The notes beneath the pieces are model-generated. The model had not been told where the DNA came from and searched no databases. It saw nothing but the letters and a program-made list of their open reading frames with translations. 40,492 nt of DNA from positions 1-40,492 of the forward strand of contig CAYFJO010000047.1 in NCBI GenBank assembly GCA_964343305.1, given 5' to 3'. This DNA is from CAYFJO01 sp964343305. Its GTDB lineage: Bacteria; Planctomycetota; Planctomycetia; Pirellulales; Pirellulaceae. The position numbers were made by a program, and so were the translations under genes. Positions 32,774-40,449 of this stretch are shown here, piece after piece (position 1 is the stretch's first letter; each line of letters starts with the position of its first letter).

Positions 32774-33922
32774 TTAATCGGAAATGAATGGTTGCGGCAG
32801 CGTGATCACAAATTCCGCTCCGCTGTGGTGGTTGTCTTCAGCGGCGATCTGACCCCCGTGGGCTTCGACGATTCGACGCGTAATGGCCAGGCCCAAACCG
32901 GTTCCACCCTTTTTGGTTGTGAAAAATGGATCAAAACTTTTTTGTTTTTGTTCAGTTGTTAGCCCTGGTCCATTGTCGCGCAACGCAACTCGCAGCGCGG
33001 ACGTGCCGTTCAAGTTCGACTGAGACCAGGCGACGTCAATTCTCACAGGATCAGGACATACCGCGATCGAATTCTCCAGGATATTGCGAAAAACCTGGTG
33101 CATTCGAAACGGATCGACAGGGCACCGCAGATCGAGGCCGTTGGTTTCGTGACAAAGGCGGATTTGCTTGTTGGCGTGCAGGCCGGACAGTTCATTGAGC
33201 ACTTGTCCGACGAGTGGCTGCAAGTTGCAGCACTCACGGTCGAGAGTGACGGGAGATGCGAATTCACGTAGATCCCTGAACAATCGTTGCAGCCGGTTCT
33301 GTGCCGTTTGAATATGGCCAATGTATTCAAATGCCGCTTGTAGGGAACGGCCTCTGTGCCGTACCGTTTGGACGGTTTGTGTTAACGACGTTGCTTCGCC
33401 GTCGTTCGGAACGCCACAGAGGGCGTTCTCCACATCCTTTAATTCGATCGCCAGCATTTCGAGGTTGGCTTGGCTGAGTTGTAGCGCGTTGCGGCTCTCA
33501 TGCGTGAGCGCGGTGACCGTTTGGCCGATAGCGGAGAGCCGTTCTTTTTGTTTCAGTTCGGTCAGGTCGTGAACAATACCAGTAAATCGGCGTTCGTCGC
33601 CAAGCCGGAATTCGCCGACCGAGATGCGCATCGGGAAGGTCGAACCATCTTTGCGCAGCCCCGTCACTTCGCGGCCGATGCTAATGATCTTGTTCTCGCC
33701 CGTGGCGATGTATCTGGCGAGATATTCGTCGTGCCGTTCGGCAAAAGGCAAGGGCATCAGCAGCGAAACATTCTTGCCGATCGCTTCGTCGGCCGCATAA
33801 CCAAACAGTCGTTCGGCGGCCGGGTTGAACGACTCGATCACTCCCTGCTCGTCAATCGTGACAATTCCATCAACCGCCGTCTCGACGATTGACTTCAGTC
33901 GTGCCTGTTCGCCACTGGGCAT
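32774..33922 (-). CDS. PAS histidine kinase with FixL-like haem-PAS signature and REPIN insertion
   Basis: 382 residues from ATG 33920-33922, with GAGG five bases upstream. PAS domain: residues 8-122. The FixL haem-ligand pattern is present: His64 in RHDEYLARY, Arg70 at +6 and Arg84 at +20. The DHp His is H141 (ALTHESRNAL). The loop between the two DHp helices, about residues 164-194, is encoded by a REP doublet (33340-33433), an apparent in-frame insertion. HATPase motifs follow: N box FRNILENSIAV, DNGPGL and GGTGLGLAITRRIVEAHGG. It has no membrane span, so it is a soluble sensor, probably of oxygen or another gas. The partner receiver is immediately upstream. Confidence 0.93.
   Translation of the reverse strand: MPSGEQARLKSIVETAVDGIVTIDEQGVIESFNPAAERLFGYAADEAIGKNVSLLMPLPFAERHDEYLARYIATGENKIISIGREVTGLRKDGSTFPMRISVGEFRLGDERRFTGIVHDLTELKQKERLSAIGQTVTALTHESRNALQLSQANLEMLAIELKDVENALCGVPNDGEATSLTQTVQTVRHRGRSLQAAFEYIGHIQTAQNRLQRLFRDLREFASPVTLDRECCNLQPLVGQVLNELSGLHANKQIRLCHETNGLDLRCPVDPFRMHQVFRNILENSIAVCPDPVRIDVAWSQSNLNGTSALRVALRDNGPGLTTEQKQKSFDPFFTTKKGGTGLGLAITRRIVEAHGGQIAAEDNHHSGAEFVITLPQPFISD
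33340..33433. repeat. REP doublet (REPIN) inside kinase gene, GGAACGCC family
   Basis: GTAG starts GGAACGGC-CTCTGT-GCCGTACC. The inverse unit GGAACGCC-ACAGAG-GGCGTTCT ends with CCAC instead of CTAC. It is about 94 bases long and closely related to 20222-20295. It is translated as part of the kinase without a stop codon. Confidence 0.9.
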
Positions 33923-33938
33923 CACGGCCTCAACAAAG

Positions 33939-34331
33939 TTAAACAACTCTCTCGCACCACAGGCTTTCACCCTGGCTCACTCGTCGGACAGCACCAATCA
34001 GTTCATCGGCGTCAGCTCGCTTGACCAAATAGCCGTTGGCTCCAAGATTGCGTGCTCGGACCTGGAAATCCGATCTTTCATATTGCGAATAAATCACGAC
34101 GGGCAGGTCCGATTTTTCTGACTTCACTTTTTGCAGGATTTCAAAACCATCTCCGTCTGGCAACTTGAGGTCCAACAGCATCACGTCGGCCTCGCCGGCC
34201 AATGCCATGCGCACCGCTTGCTCAACCGTGGTTGCTTCGCCAGCAATCTCGATCTCCGTGTCTTCGAACGTGGCTCTCAACCCGCGACGAACCCACGGAT
34301 GGTCTTCGGTGATTAACAGTCGTATTGCCAT
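33939..34331 (-). CDS. response-regulator receiver without output domain
   Basis: 130 residues. Acidic pocket ITEDHPWVRRGLRATF, phosphoacceptor Asp54 in MLLDLKLPDGDGFEIL, and the later YSQYERSDFQVRARNLGANGYLVKR are typical of NarL/FixJ-type receivers, but there is no HTH. It ends 16 bases before the kinase start and is probably its cognate partner. It could act by protein contact or as a phosphate sink. Confidence 0.92.
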   Translation of the reverse strand: MAIRLLITEDHPWVRRGLRATFEDTEIEIAGEATTVEQAVRMALAGEADVMLLDLKLPDGDGFEILQKVKSEKSDLPVVIYSQYERSDFQVRARNLGANGYLVKRADADELIGAVRRVSQGESLWCERVV

Positions 34332-34351
34332 CGTTTCGCCTTCGTCGTGTC

Positions 34352-34378
34352 TTAGAGAACGTCCTCTGCGGCGTCCCG
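34352..34378. repeat. single REP unit, GGAACGCC family
   Basis: TTAGAGAACGTCCTCTGCGG followed by CGTCCCG resembles half of the element at 20222. It lies in the gap between csrA and the receiver gene. Confidence 0.6.
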
Positions 34379-34394
34379 TTTGTGCGGTGTTTCA

Positions 34395-34607
34395 CTAGCC
34401 AGCTTTCAGCTCTTTCCGTCGTCTTCCAGAACGGCCCAGAGGCCCTTCCCCGCGAATCCGCTTGTAAACTTCTTCGCGGTGAATCGGCGTGGTTGCCGGC
34501 GCTTCGAATCCCAGCCGTACGGTCGTGCCGCGAATTTCCAACACGGTTAAAGTCACCGTGTCGCCCAATTGAATTCGTTCACCTTTTTTCCTGGTCAGAA
34601 CCAACAT
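34395..34607 (-). CDS. csrA: carbon storage regulator CsrA
   Basis: 70 residues from ATG 34605-34607, with AAGGAG seven bases upstream. It has the complete CsrA pattern: MLVLTRKKGERIQLGDTVTL, TVLEIRGTTVRLGFEAP and the conserved HREEVYKRI. CsrA dimers bind GGA-containing loops in mRNA leaders and control translation and stability. A basic C-terminal tail (GRSGRRRKELKAG) may add RNA affinity. Placement at the head of a receiver-kinase-BON run suggests the signalling cluster has a post-transcriptional arm. Confidence 0.96.
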   Translation of the reverse strand: MLVLTRKKGERIQLGDTVTLTVLEIRGTTVRLGFEAPATTPIHREEVYKRIRGEGPLGRSGRRRKELKAG

Positions 34608-34785
34608 CGTTTTGCTCCTTGCGTTGGGCGTTTCCGAAATCATGTGTATTTTCCGATATTGGAGAGAATTCTCGTATCGTCCGCTGTGTGATTTTCACCT
34701 AGTAAAATCAACCATCCCGGCCTGGCGGAACATGGGGTAGAATTGTCGTTTAACCGACGTGTGCAACGGCCACAAACAAGAGCAT

Positions 34786-34850
34786 CCGTGTGTTTTTATC
34801 TGTGTGCGGCCCGCAAAGATGGCGATGCGCACACGGATAGAAACACACGG
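34786..34850. repeat. 23-base inverted repeat upstream of sensor kinase
   Basis: Arms CCGTGTGTTTTTATCTGTGT... (34786-34808) and ...ATAGAAACACACGG (34828-34850) pair with only two G-T mismatches around a 19-base loop. It sits 28-93 bases before the kinase start and has no U-tract, so it is probably not a simple terminator. Confidence 0.75.
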
Positions 34851-34878
34851 TTAAAGAATCAGGCCTAATGGATCGGTC

Positions 34879-36222
34879 GTGACAATGACACAGAAAACCA
34901 ATTTATGGCTCACTGTTGCCTGCATCTTGCTGGCTGCGGGGATCTTCGCGTTCGACACGCTGCTGCTGCCTCTAGGTGTGGCTGGTGGCGTACCTTATGT
35001 CGCTGTTGTGTTGATCTCTTTGTGGTTTCCTCGCGGGCAAGACGTGCTCTACATTGCGATCGCCGTCTCGGCGCTGACAATCCTGGGTTACTTCTGGTCT
35101 GAACCCGCCGGAACCCTGTGGATGGTTCTGGCCAATCGCGGCTTGGCCCTGTTTGCGATTTGGGTGACCGCAGCGGTTGGCTATCAGCGGAAGTGGTCAG
35201 AGAAAGTGCTTTACGAGAGCGAACAGCGGATGCGAGCGGTCCTCAACACGGCGATCGACGCTATCATCACGATCGACCAGCGTGGCATCATCACCAGCGT
35301 CAATCCAGCCACCCAGCGAATGTTCGGCTACACGCAAGAAGAACTCGTCGGCAAGAACGTCAACATGCTAATGCCCGCGCCGTACCGCGACGAACACGAC
35401 GGCTATATTGCCCGCTATCTGGAAACTGGCGAGACGCGAATCTTCGGCATCGGCCGCGAGGTGGTCGGACGGTACAAGGACGGCACGGTGTTTCCTATCG
35501 ACCTGACCGTCAGCGAGGTCGATCAACTGGGTCTCTTCACCGGCGTGATCCGCGACATCTCGGAACGCAAGGAGTTGCAAAAACAGGTGCTGGAAATCGC
35601 TGCCGAAGAAGATCGGCGGATCGGCCACGAACTGCACGACCACACGCAACAGCAATTGACAGGCTTGGGCCTGCTCGCTCGCAACGTCGCCAAGTCGCTT
35701 GACAAATTGGGCGGTCAGTCGAAAGAGATTGGCGTGGATCTGAAAGAAAAAGCGTGGGAAGTATGCGAGGGCCTCGAAGAGACGGCCCGCCACGTCAGTT
35801 TGTTGGCACGCGGCTTGATTCCCGTCGAAGTGGACGCCCACGGGCTAAGGTCTGCGCTGACGGAATTAGTCGACCGGCTCGACCAGTCGAGTGAAGTATC
35901 GTTCCGGTTCACTTGTGACGAAGAAGTCGAAGTGGTCGATAACTTCACTGCCACCCACCTGTATCGCATCGCTCAAGAAGCGATCAACAATGCAATCAAG
36001 CACAGCCAGGCCGACCGCATCGAGATTTCACTCCAGCAGCTTGACGACGGAACTATGTTGTCGGTCAGTGACAACGGCATCGGCATTCCCGACCGACGCC
36101 CGCGCGGCCCCGGCATGGGCGTGCGCGTGATGGCGTATCGCGCCAAATTGATCGGTGCGTCGTTCAACGTCACCCACGCAGACGGCGGCGGCACTAAAGC
36201 GGTTTGCACGTTGCGGATATAA
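34879..36222 (+). CDS. membrane PAS histidine kinase (HisKA_3) with FixL-like haem-PAS signature
   Basis: 447 residues from GTG 34879; ATG 34885 two codons later is equally possible. Four hydrophobic segments (about residues 9-100) form a membrane sensor. The PAS domain (about 113-228) carries His173, Arg179 and Arg193, the FixL haem and distal-Arg spacing, in YRDEHDGYIARYLETGE and GIGREVVG. The HisKA_3 motif AAEEDRRIGHELHDHTQQQL has the phospho-His at 253. NarX/DesK-type HATPase: YRIAQEAINNAIKHSQ, SVSDNGIGIP and GMGVRVMAYRAKLIG. It is followed by a LuxR-type regulator 20 bases downstream. Haem binding is predicted, not shown. Confidence 0.93.
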   Translation: MTMTQKTNLWLTVACILLAAGIFAFDTLLLPLGVAGGVPYVAVVLISLWFPRGQDVLYIAIAVSALTILGYFWSEPAGTLWMVLANRGLALFAIWVTAAVGYQRKWSEKVLYESEQRMRAVLNTAIDAIITIDQRGIITSVNPATQRMFGYTQEELVGKNVNMLMPAPYRDEHDGYIARYLETGETRIFGIGREVVGRYKDGTVFPIDLTVSEVDQLGLFTGVIRDISERKELQKQVLEIAAEEDRRIGHELHDHTQQQLTGLGLLARNVAKSLDKLGGQSKEIGVDLKEKAWEVCEGLEETARHVSLLARGLIPVEVDAHGLRSALTELVDRLDQSSEVSFRFTCDEEVEVVDNFTATHLYRIAQEAINNAIKHSQADRIEISLQQLDDGTMLSVSDNGIGIPDRRPRGPGMGVRVMAYRAKLIGASFNVTHADGGGTKAVCTLRI

Positions 36223-36242
36223 TCAAGAACATGCGTTGAATC

Positions 36243-36899
36243 ATGCTTGGAAAAGAACATCGAATCCTGATCGTCGACGACCATCCGATGATGCGGCGCG
36301 GCCTGGTCGCCGAGTTATCGGATGAAAACGACTTGGAAATCTGCGGCGAAGCAGAAGGCGTGGCCGATGCGCTGGCCAAGGTCGAACAGACGAACCCCGA
36401 TCTCGTCACGATTGACATCGCGCTGAAAGAGGGCCACGGCATCGACTTGGTGAAGCAAATCAAGTCGCGTTTCCCAAAAGTCAAAATGCTTGTCCTCTCG
36501 AACTACCAAGAGTCGCTTTACGGCGAGCGTGCCCTGCGTGCCGGCGCATTGGGCTACTTGAACAAACAGGAAACCGGCGAAAAGATTTTTGACGCCATCC
36601 ACACCGTCCTGGCCGGTGAACGTTACATTAGTGAAGAGTTGACCCGGCGTCTCGTGGGCCAAGCCATCGGTGCCGCCGACGCGACTCATGCTTCACCGGT
36701 CGAAACACTCAGCGACCGCGAGTTGGAAGTCTTCCGCCTGATTGGCGAAGGATTGACAACCGGTGTCATCGCGCGACGCCTACACCTCAGCTCAAACACG
36801 GTCGACACCCATCGCGAGAAGATCAAGAAAAAGCTGAACGTCAAAAATGCAACTGAGCTACAACGCGAAGCTACCCAATGGATGCTGGAAAACGGTTGA
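36243..36899 (+). CDS. NarL/FixJ-type response regulator
   Basis: 218 residues. Receiver: acidic pair in ILIVDDHPMMRRGLVAEL, phosphoacceptor Asp58 in DLVTIDIALKEGHGIDL, and KMLVLSNYQES...AGALGYLNKQE. C-terminal LuxR HTH: LSDRELEVFRLIGEGLTTGVIARRLHLSSNTVDTHREKIKKKLNVKNATELQREA. It is the probable partner of the upstream kinase. It belongs to a sigma-70-type activator family, so it is not itself a candidate for the sigma-54 activator suggested for the island. Confidence 0.95.
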   Translation: MLGKEHRILIVDDHPMMRRGLVAELSDENDLEICGEAEGVADALAKVEQTNPDLVTIDIALKEGHGIDLVKQIKSRFPKVKMLVLSNYQESLYGERALRAGALGYLNKQETGEKIFDAIHTVLAGERYISEELTRRLVGQAIGAADATHASPVETLSDRELEVFRLIGEGLTTGVIARRLHLSSNTVDTHREKIKKKLNVKNATELQREATQWMLENG

Positions 36900-36938
36900 T
36901 ACACCGGTGGTGGTGACGCCGCGGTGCGCTCTTAAATG

Positions 36939-36962
36939 CGCGCAAGTTGCGCGGATCCGCGC
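36939..36962. repeat. overlapping GC-rich palindromes
   Basis: CGCGCAA-G-TTGCGCG (36939-36953) overlaps the perfect palindrome GCGCGGATCCGCGC (36949-36962). It lies 40 bases after the regulator stop. No U-tract follows; it may be an operator or weak terminator. Confidence 0.5.
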
Positions 36963-37034
36963 GCCATTTCGCCAACCGAAGATACAATTCATTTCGCCCC
37001 ACAATGGGCACAACATTTACCACCTTGATGCACA

Positions 37035-37820
37035 ATGACTCATGAAGCAACGCCGATTCTGTTCTTGTCCACCCTTGCAGCGATCCCAGTCCTTTGGGCT
37101 TTGCTCATTTGGCCTCGTAAATCGTTTACGCTTGGACAATGGACTGTCTACCTCTTGATGGTGCCGATCGTCCGATTGCTTTGGCGTGGCGAACTTCCAT
37201 CACAAACGCAATTCCCGCCGGGTAAGGGTGCCGTGATCATTTGTAACCACCGCAGCAGCTTGGACGGGTTTATTCTCCAGATCGCAATTGGCCGCCAATT
37301 GATTCACTGGATGGTCGCCCAACTGTACAACCAAAAATCATTGATCGGCTGGCTGCTCGCGCTTTGTGGCACGATTCCGGTAGCAAAACGTGGCCGAGAT
37401 GTCTCTTCGACGAAGGCTGCGATCCATCTGGCAAGTGATGGGAAACTTGTCGGCATGTTACCCGAAGGCACGATCAATACGTCGGATGAGTTTATGCTCA
37501 ACGTCCGTCCGGGTGCGATTCTGGTTGCTTTGAAGGCGAGAGTGCCAATTCTGCCGTGCTACATCGAGGGAGCCCCGTTCCACGATACCCTCTGGAAGCC
37601 GCTGTTCATGCCCTCTCGCGTAACGGTCAAAGTCGGGCAATTCATTGATCTATCGGAATATTTCGGACGGGAGTCCGACAAGGCCGCCGTCGCGAAGCTG
37701 ACGCTGCGTTGCGTCAAGGAAATTGCCAAGCTGGCTGGCCGCGACGACTTCGAACCACAACTGGCCGGTCGAAATTGGAAGACTTGGGCTTCACAAGATT
37801 CATCGACAATCGTCGCTTGA
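37035..37820 (+). CDS. PlsC-type 1-acylglycerol-3-phosphate acyltransferase
   Basis: 261 residues. An N-terminal hydrophobic pair (ILFLSTLAAIPVLWALLIW, WTVYLLMVPIVRLLW) anchors the protein. The HX4D catalytic motif is H72-RSSL-D77 in CNHRSSLDGFI, and the substrate motif is P143-EGT in MLPEGTINTSDEF. The family transfers an acyl group to lysophosphatidic acid or related acceptors at the inner membrane. Length is typical. It is followed by a tiny membrane ORF and an RND-type exporter on the same strand, so lipid synthesis or export is a reasonable joint theme. Confidence 0.93.
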   Translation: MTHEATPILFLSTLAAIPVLWALLIWPRKSFTLGQWTVYLLMVPIVRLLWRGELPSQTQFPPGKGAVIICNHRSSLDGFILQIAIGRQLIHWMVAQLYNQKSLIGWLLALCGTIPVAKRGRDVSSTKAAIHLASDGKLVGMLPEGTINTSDEFMLNVRPGAILVALKARVPILPCYIEGAPFHDTLWKPLFMPSRVTVKVGQFIDLSEYFGRESDKAAVAKLTLRCVKEIAKLAGRDDFEPQLAGRNWKTWASQDSSTIVA

Positions 37821-37904
37821 CGGATTGCCGCGATTGGCACGGCGTTTGCCAAAAACATCCATCATGTCCAGCCGTTTATTCATCCCGCAGAGAAAGGACC
37901 TGTA

Positions 37905-37994
37905 ATGGATGCAACACTTGGCCTTTTGTGCATCAGCTTGCTAGCATCACTGCCGTTCGCCTTTCTGGCCTACCACTTGTTCCGGCCACACTAG
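37905..37994 (+). CDS. 29-residue single-span membrane peptide
   Basis: ATG 37905 to TAG 37994, with AAAGGA (37893-37898) six bases upstream. The product starts MDATLGLLCISLLASLPF, continues AFLAYHLF and ends in RPH. It is one hydrophobic helix with a basic C-terminal tail, suggesting an N-out, C-in orientation. It lies between the PlsC and MMPL genes on the same strand, 26 bases before the latter. Size and context fit small membrane regulators of RND or respiratory complexes (AcrZ- or CydX-like), but no homology is claimed. Confidence 0.55.
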   Translation: MDATLGLLCISLLASLPFAFLAYHLFRPH

Positions 37995-38020
37995 ATCCGC
38001 GCCAATTACAAGGTTCAAGG

Positions 38021-40426
38021 ATGGCAAACCTCTTCACTCAACGCTTTTCACTCGTCAGTGTTTTGGCGTTTCTGTTGTTCGTTCCCATCGTGTGGTGGGG
38101 TGCAATTCGTTCTTCGAGCACGAACAACAACAATATCCGCCAGTGGCTCCCGGAAGACTATCAAGAGACGCAAACCTACGATTGGTTTCGCAAACACTTC
38201 GGCTCCGACGAGTTTGCGATAGTCAGTTGGAAAGGTTGCACGTTGGAAGACGAGCGATTGAACCTGCTTGCCAAAGAACTTCTCCATGACCACTTTCGGC
38301 AGGACGGCCAACCGCAGTGGTTCGAGCAGGTTCGTACGGGACCAGAGTTGCTTCAGACACTAACCGATCCGCCCTTTCGGCTAGACCGCGACAAGGCCAT
38401 CAATCGCCTGCGAGGTTTCATCATTGCCACGGATCGTGAGACGACGTGTGCGCTGGTGACGCTCTCCGCGGCGGGTGATGAAGACCGAGTTGCAGCCGTC
38501 AATCGGCTGCGCCAGATTGCGGTACAGCGAGTTGGGATCGACGCGGATGAACTACGGATGGCCGGTGACCCGGTCTTCAACGCCGAAATTGACATCGCCA
38601 GCGAACAAGCCATCGGCAACTTGCCCGCTTGGTCCGCAATCATCGCGCTGACCGTGGCGATGATCAGCCTGCACAGTTTTCGCCTCACAGCCGTCGTCTT
38701 CATTGCGGCGGCCTATACAGGTGCATCGGCTTTGGCGATGGTTTGGTTCACCGGTGGCAATCTCAATTTAGTGTTGGTCGTGATGCCGGTGTTGATCTAC
38801 GTCCTGACGCTGTCCGCCGCCGTACACCTGGCGAACTATTATCGCGACTCCGTGACCGAAACGGGAATCGACACGGCACCAGGGCAATCCCTCGCACGTG
38901 GCGCCTTGCCGTGTACGCTGGCCGCCGTCACGACAGCGATCGGCGTTGGCTCCCTTCAGGTCAGCCATGTCATTCCAATTAGCGACTTTGGTTTCTATTC
39001 CGCGATTGGAATTCTGATCAGTTTGCTCGTCCTGTTCTTGCTGTTTCCGTCGTTGCTCAAAGTGACGTCGATCAAAGTGACGTCCCTGCGTGCCATAGCG
39101 GACCAACAACACACATCGCAAATTGCCGCGCGATTCAAAGATTGGTTCGACCTGGTGCTCGAACGAATGGCCGGCGTCATCGTCCGCCGCCAGATTTGGA
39201 TCTCGCTTGTTTGCCTCATCTGTCTTCTCTACTTTGCCGGCGGCGTCGCATTCATCAAAACCAGTGTCAAGCCGGCGCGTTTCTTTCCCGACGACAGCCG
39301 AATACTGCAGGATATTGGTTGGTTCCGCGAGTCCTTCGGTTCGATCGTGCCCATCGAGGTGGTTGTGAAGATCGACGACAACAAATCGTCGCTCGACATG
39401 CTCGAACGAATGGAGCTGGTTCGAGACATACACATTGAGTTGTTGAAGGCCGGGGAGACATCGGCGACCATGTCCGCCGTCACCTTCGCCCCGACTTTGC
39501 GAGCGCCAAAGGGCGTGAAACGCGCCGGCGTATTAGGGGCAATCGGCCGCATTGCTGGAGCCGAGCCAAACCGCACCTGGCGAAACGTGCTAAACACAAA
39601 ACTGAAAGAAAATCGTAACGAATTCATCGATCACGGTTACATCGGCGAAGATGGAAATCTCGAACTCTGGCGACTGAGTATGCGGGCTGAGATGGGTGAA
39701 TCGGAAGACTACGAAGCGACGCTTGACTCGTTGTCGTCGCGCGTTGACAAGTTTCTCAACGATCAAGAACCGGATCGAGTTGCGGGAGTGAGCATTGCAT
39801 ACACAGGCATGGTTCCGTTGTTTTTCCTGGCTCAGCGTGAATTGTTGGACGGACTGTTCAAGAGTTTTCTCACGGCGTTTGCTTTGATCGCGGTGTTAAT
39901 GGTCATGGTGTTGAGGAGTCTGGGCGGCGGTATTGTGGCGATGCTGCCCAACCTGTTCCCCGCGGCGGTGGTGTTCGGATACATGGGGTATTCCGGCGTG
40001 GTGATCGACATCGGCGCGATGTTAACGGCCAGTGCCGCAATGGGAATCGCCGTTGACGACACGGTTCATTATCTCACATGGTTCCGTCGCGGGTTGGATC
40101 AAGGAATGCAGCGCCATAGCGCGATCGTCTACGCCTACCAGCGCTGTGCAACGGCCATGATGCAAACGACGGCCATCGCTGGCCTGGGGCTCGTCGTCTA
40201 TGCCACGAGTACGTTTCAGCCGGTTTCTCAATTTGGGTGGTTGATGTTCGTACTGTTGTTGATCACGTTGGTCGGCGATTTAGTATTTCTGCCTTCCCTG
40301 CTTGCGGGTCTTGGTGGTAAGGTGTTTCAGCGTAACGTCAAATCGCCGAAGTTGACGACGTCGAATCTTGGTGAATTGTCAAGTCATCCGCCGAAAGCAA
40401 TCGTTGAAACGCGAAGATCAACCTAA
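38021..40426 (+). CDS. MMPL/RND-superfamily exporter
   Basis: 801 residues from ATG 38021; a longer in-frame start would overlap the PlsC gene. Topology is of the hydrophobic-exporter (COG1033, MMPL) type. TM1 is at residues 9-29, then a periplasmic loop, and a bundle of six spans (WSAIIALTVAMISL, LVVMPVLIYVLTLSAAVHLANYY, IPISDFGFYSAIGILISLLVLFLLF). This pattern repeats after residue 390, ending AAMGIAVDDTVHYLTWFRRGLDQG, the conserved second-half motif. The family exports lipids, hopanoids or other hydrophobic compounds by proton antiport. Neighbouring PlsC makes a lipid substrate plausible. Confidence 0.93.
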   Translation: MANLFTQRFSLVSVLAFLLFVPIVWWGAIRSSSTNNNNIRQWLPEDYQETQTYDWFRKHFGSDEFAIVSWKGCTLEDERLNLLAKELLHDHFRQDGQPQWFEQVRTGPELLQTLTDPPFRLDRDKAINRLRGFIIATDRETTCALVTLSAAGDEDRVAAVNRLRQIAVQRVGIDADELRMAGDPVFNAEIDIASEQAIGNLPAWSAIIALTVAMISLHSFRLTAVVFIAAAYTGASALAMVWFTGGNLNLVLVVMPVLIYVLTLSAAVHLANYYRDSVTETGIDTAPGQSLARGALPCTLAAVTTAIGVGSLQVSHVIPISDFGFYSAIGILISLLVLFLLFPSLLKVTSIKVTSLRAIADQQHTSQIAARFKDWFDLVLERMAGVIVRRQIWISLVCLICLLYFAGGVAFIKTSVKPARFFPDDSRILQDIGWFRESFGSIVPIEVVVKIDDNKSSLDMLERMELVRDIHIELLKAGETSATMSAVTFAPTLRAPKGVKRAGVLGAIGRIAGAEPNRTWRNVLNTKLKENRNEFIDHGYIGEDGNLELWRLSMRAEMGESEDYEATLDSLSSRVDKFLNDQEPDRVAGVSIAYTGMVPLFFLAQRELLDGLFKSFLTAFALIAVLMVMVLRSLGGGIVAMLPNLFPAAVVFGYMGYSGVVIDIGAMLTASAAMGIAVDDTVHYLTWFRRGLDQGMQRHSAIVYAYQRCATAMMQTTAIAGLGLVVYATSTFQPVSQFGWLMFVLLLITLVGDLVFLPSLLAGLGGKVFQRNVKSPKLTTSNLGELSSHPPKAIVETRRST

Positions 40427-40449
40427 AGTCTCCCTGCGCGGATATCGTA

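Noticed and set aside
7085..34378. CRISPR array made of the recurring palindromes
   Set aside because: The repeats are dispersed, of different families and not regularly spaced; no cas genes are present.
37000..37021. GGGCACAACATTTACC as a sigma-54 promoter for plsC
   Set aside because: The -12 GC is lost and the implied start would be at the ATG, leaving no leader.
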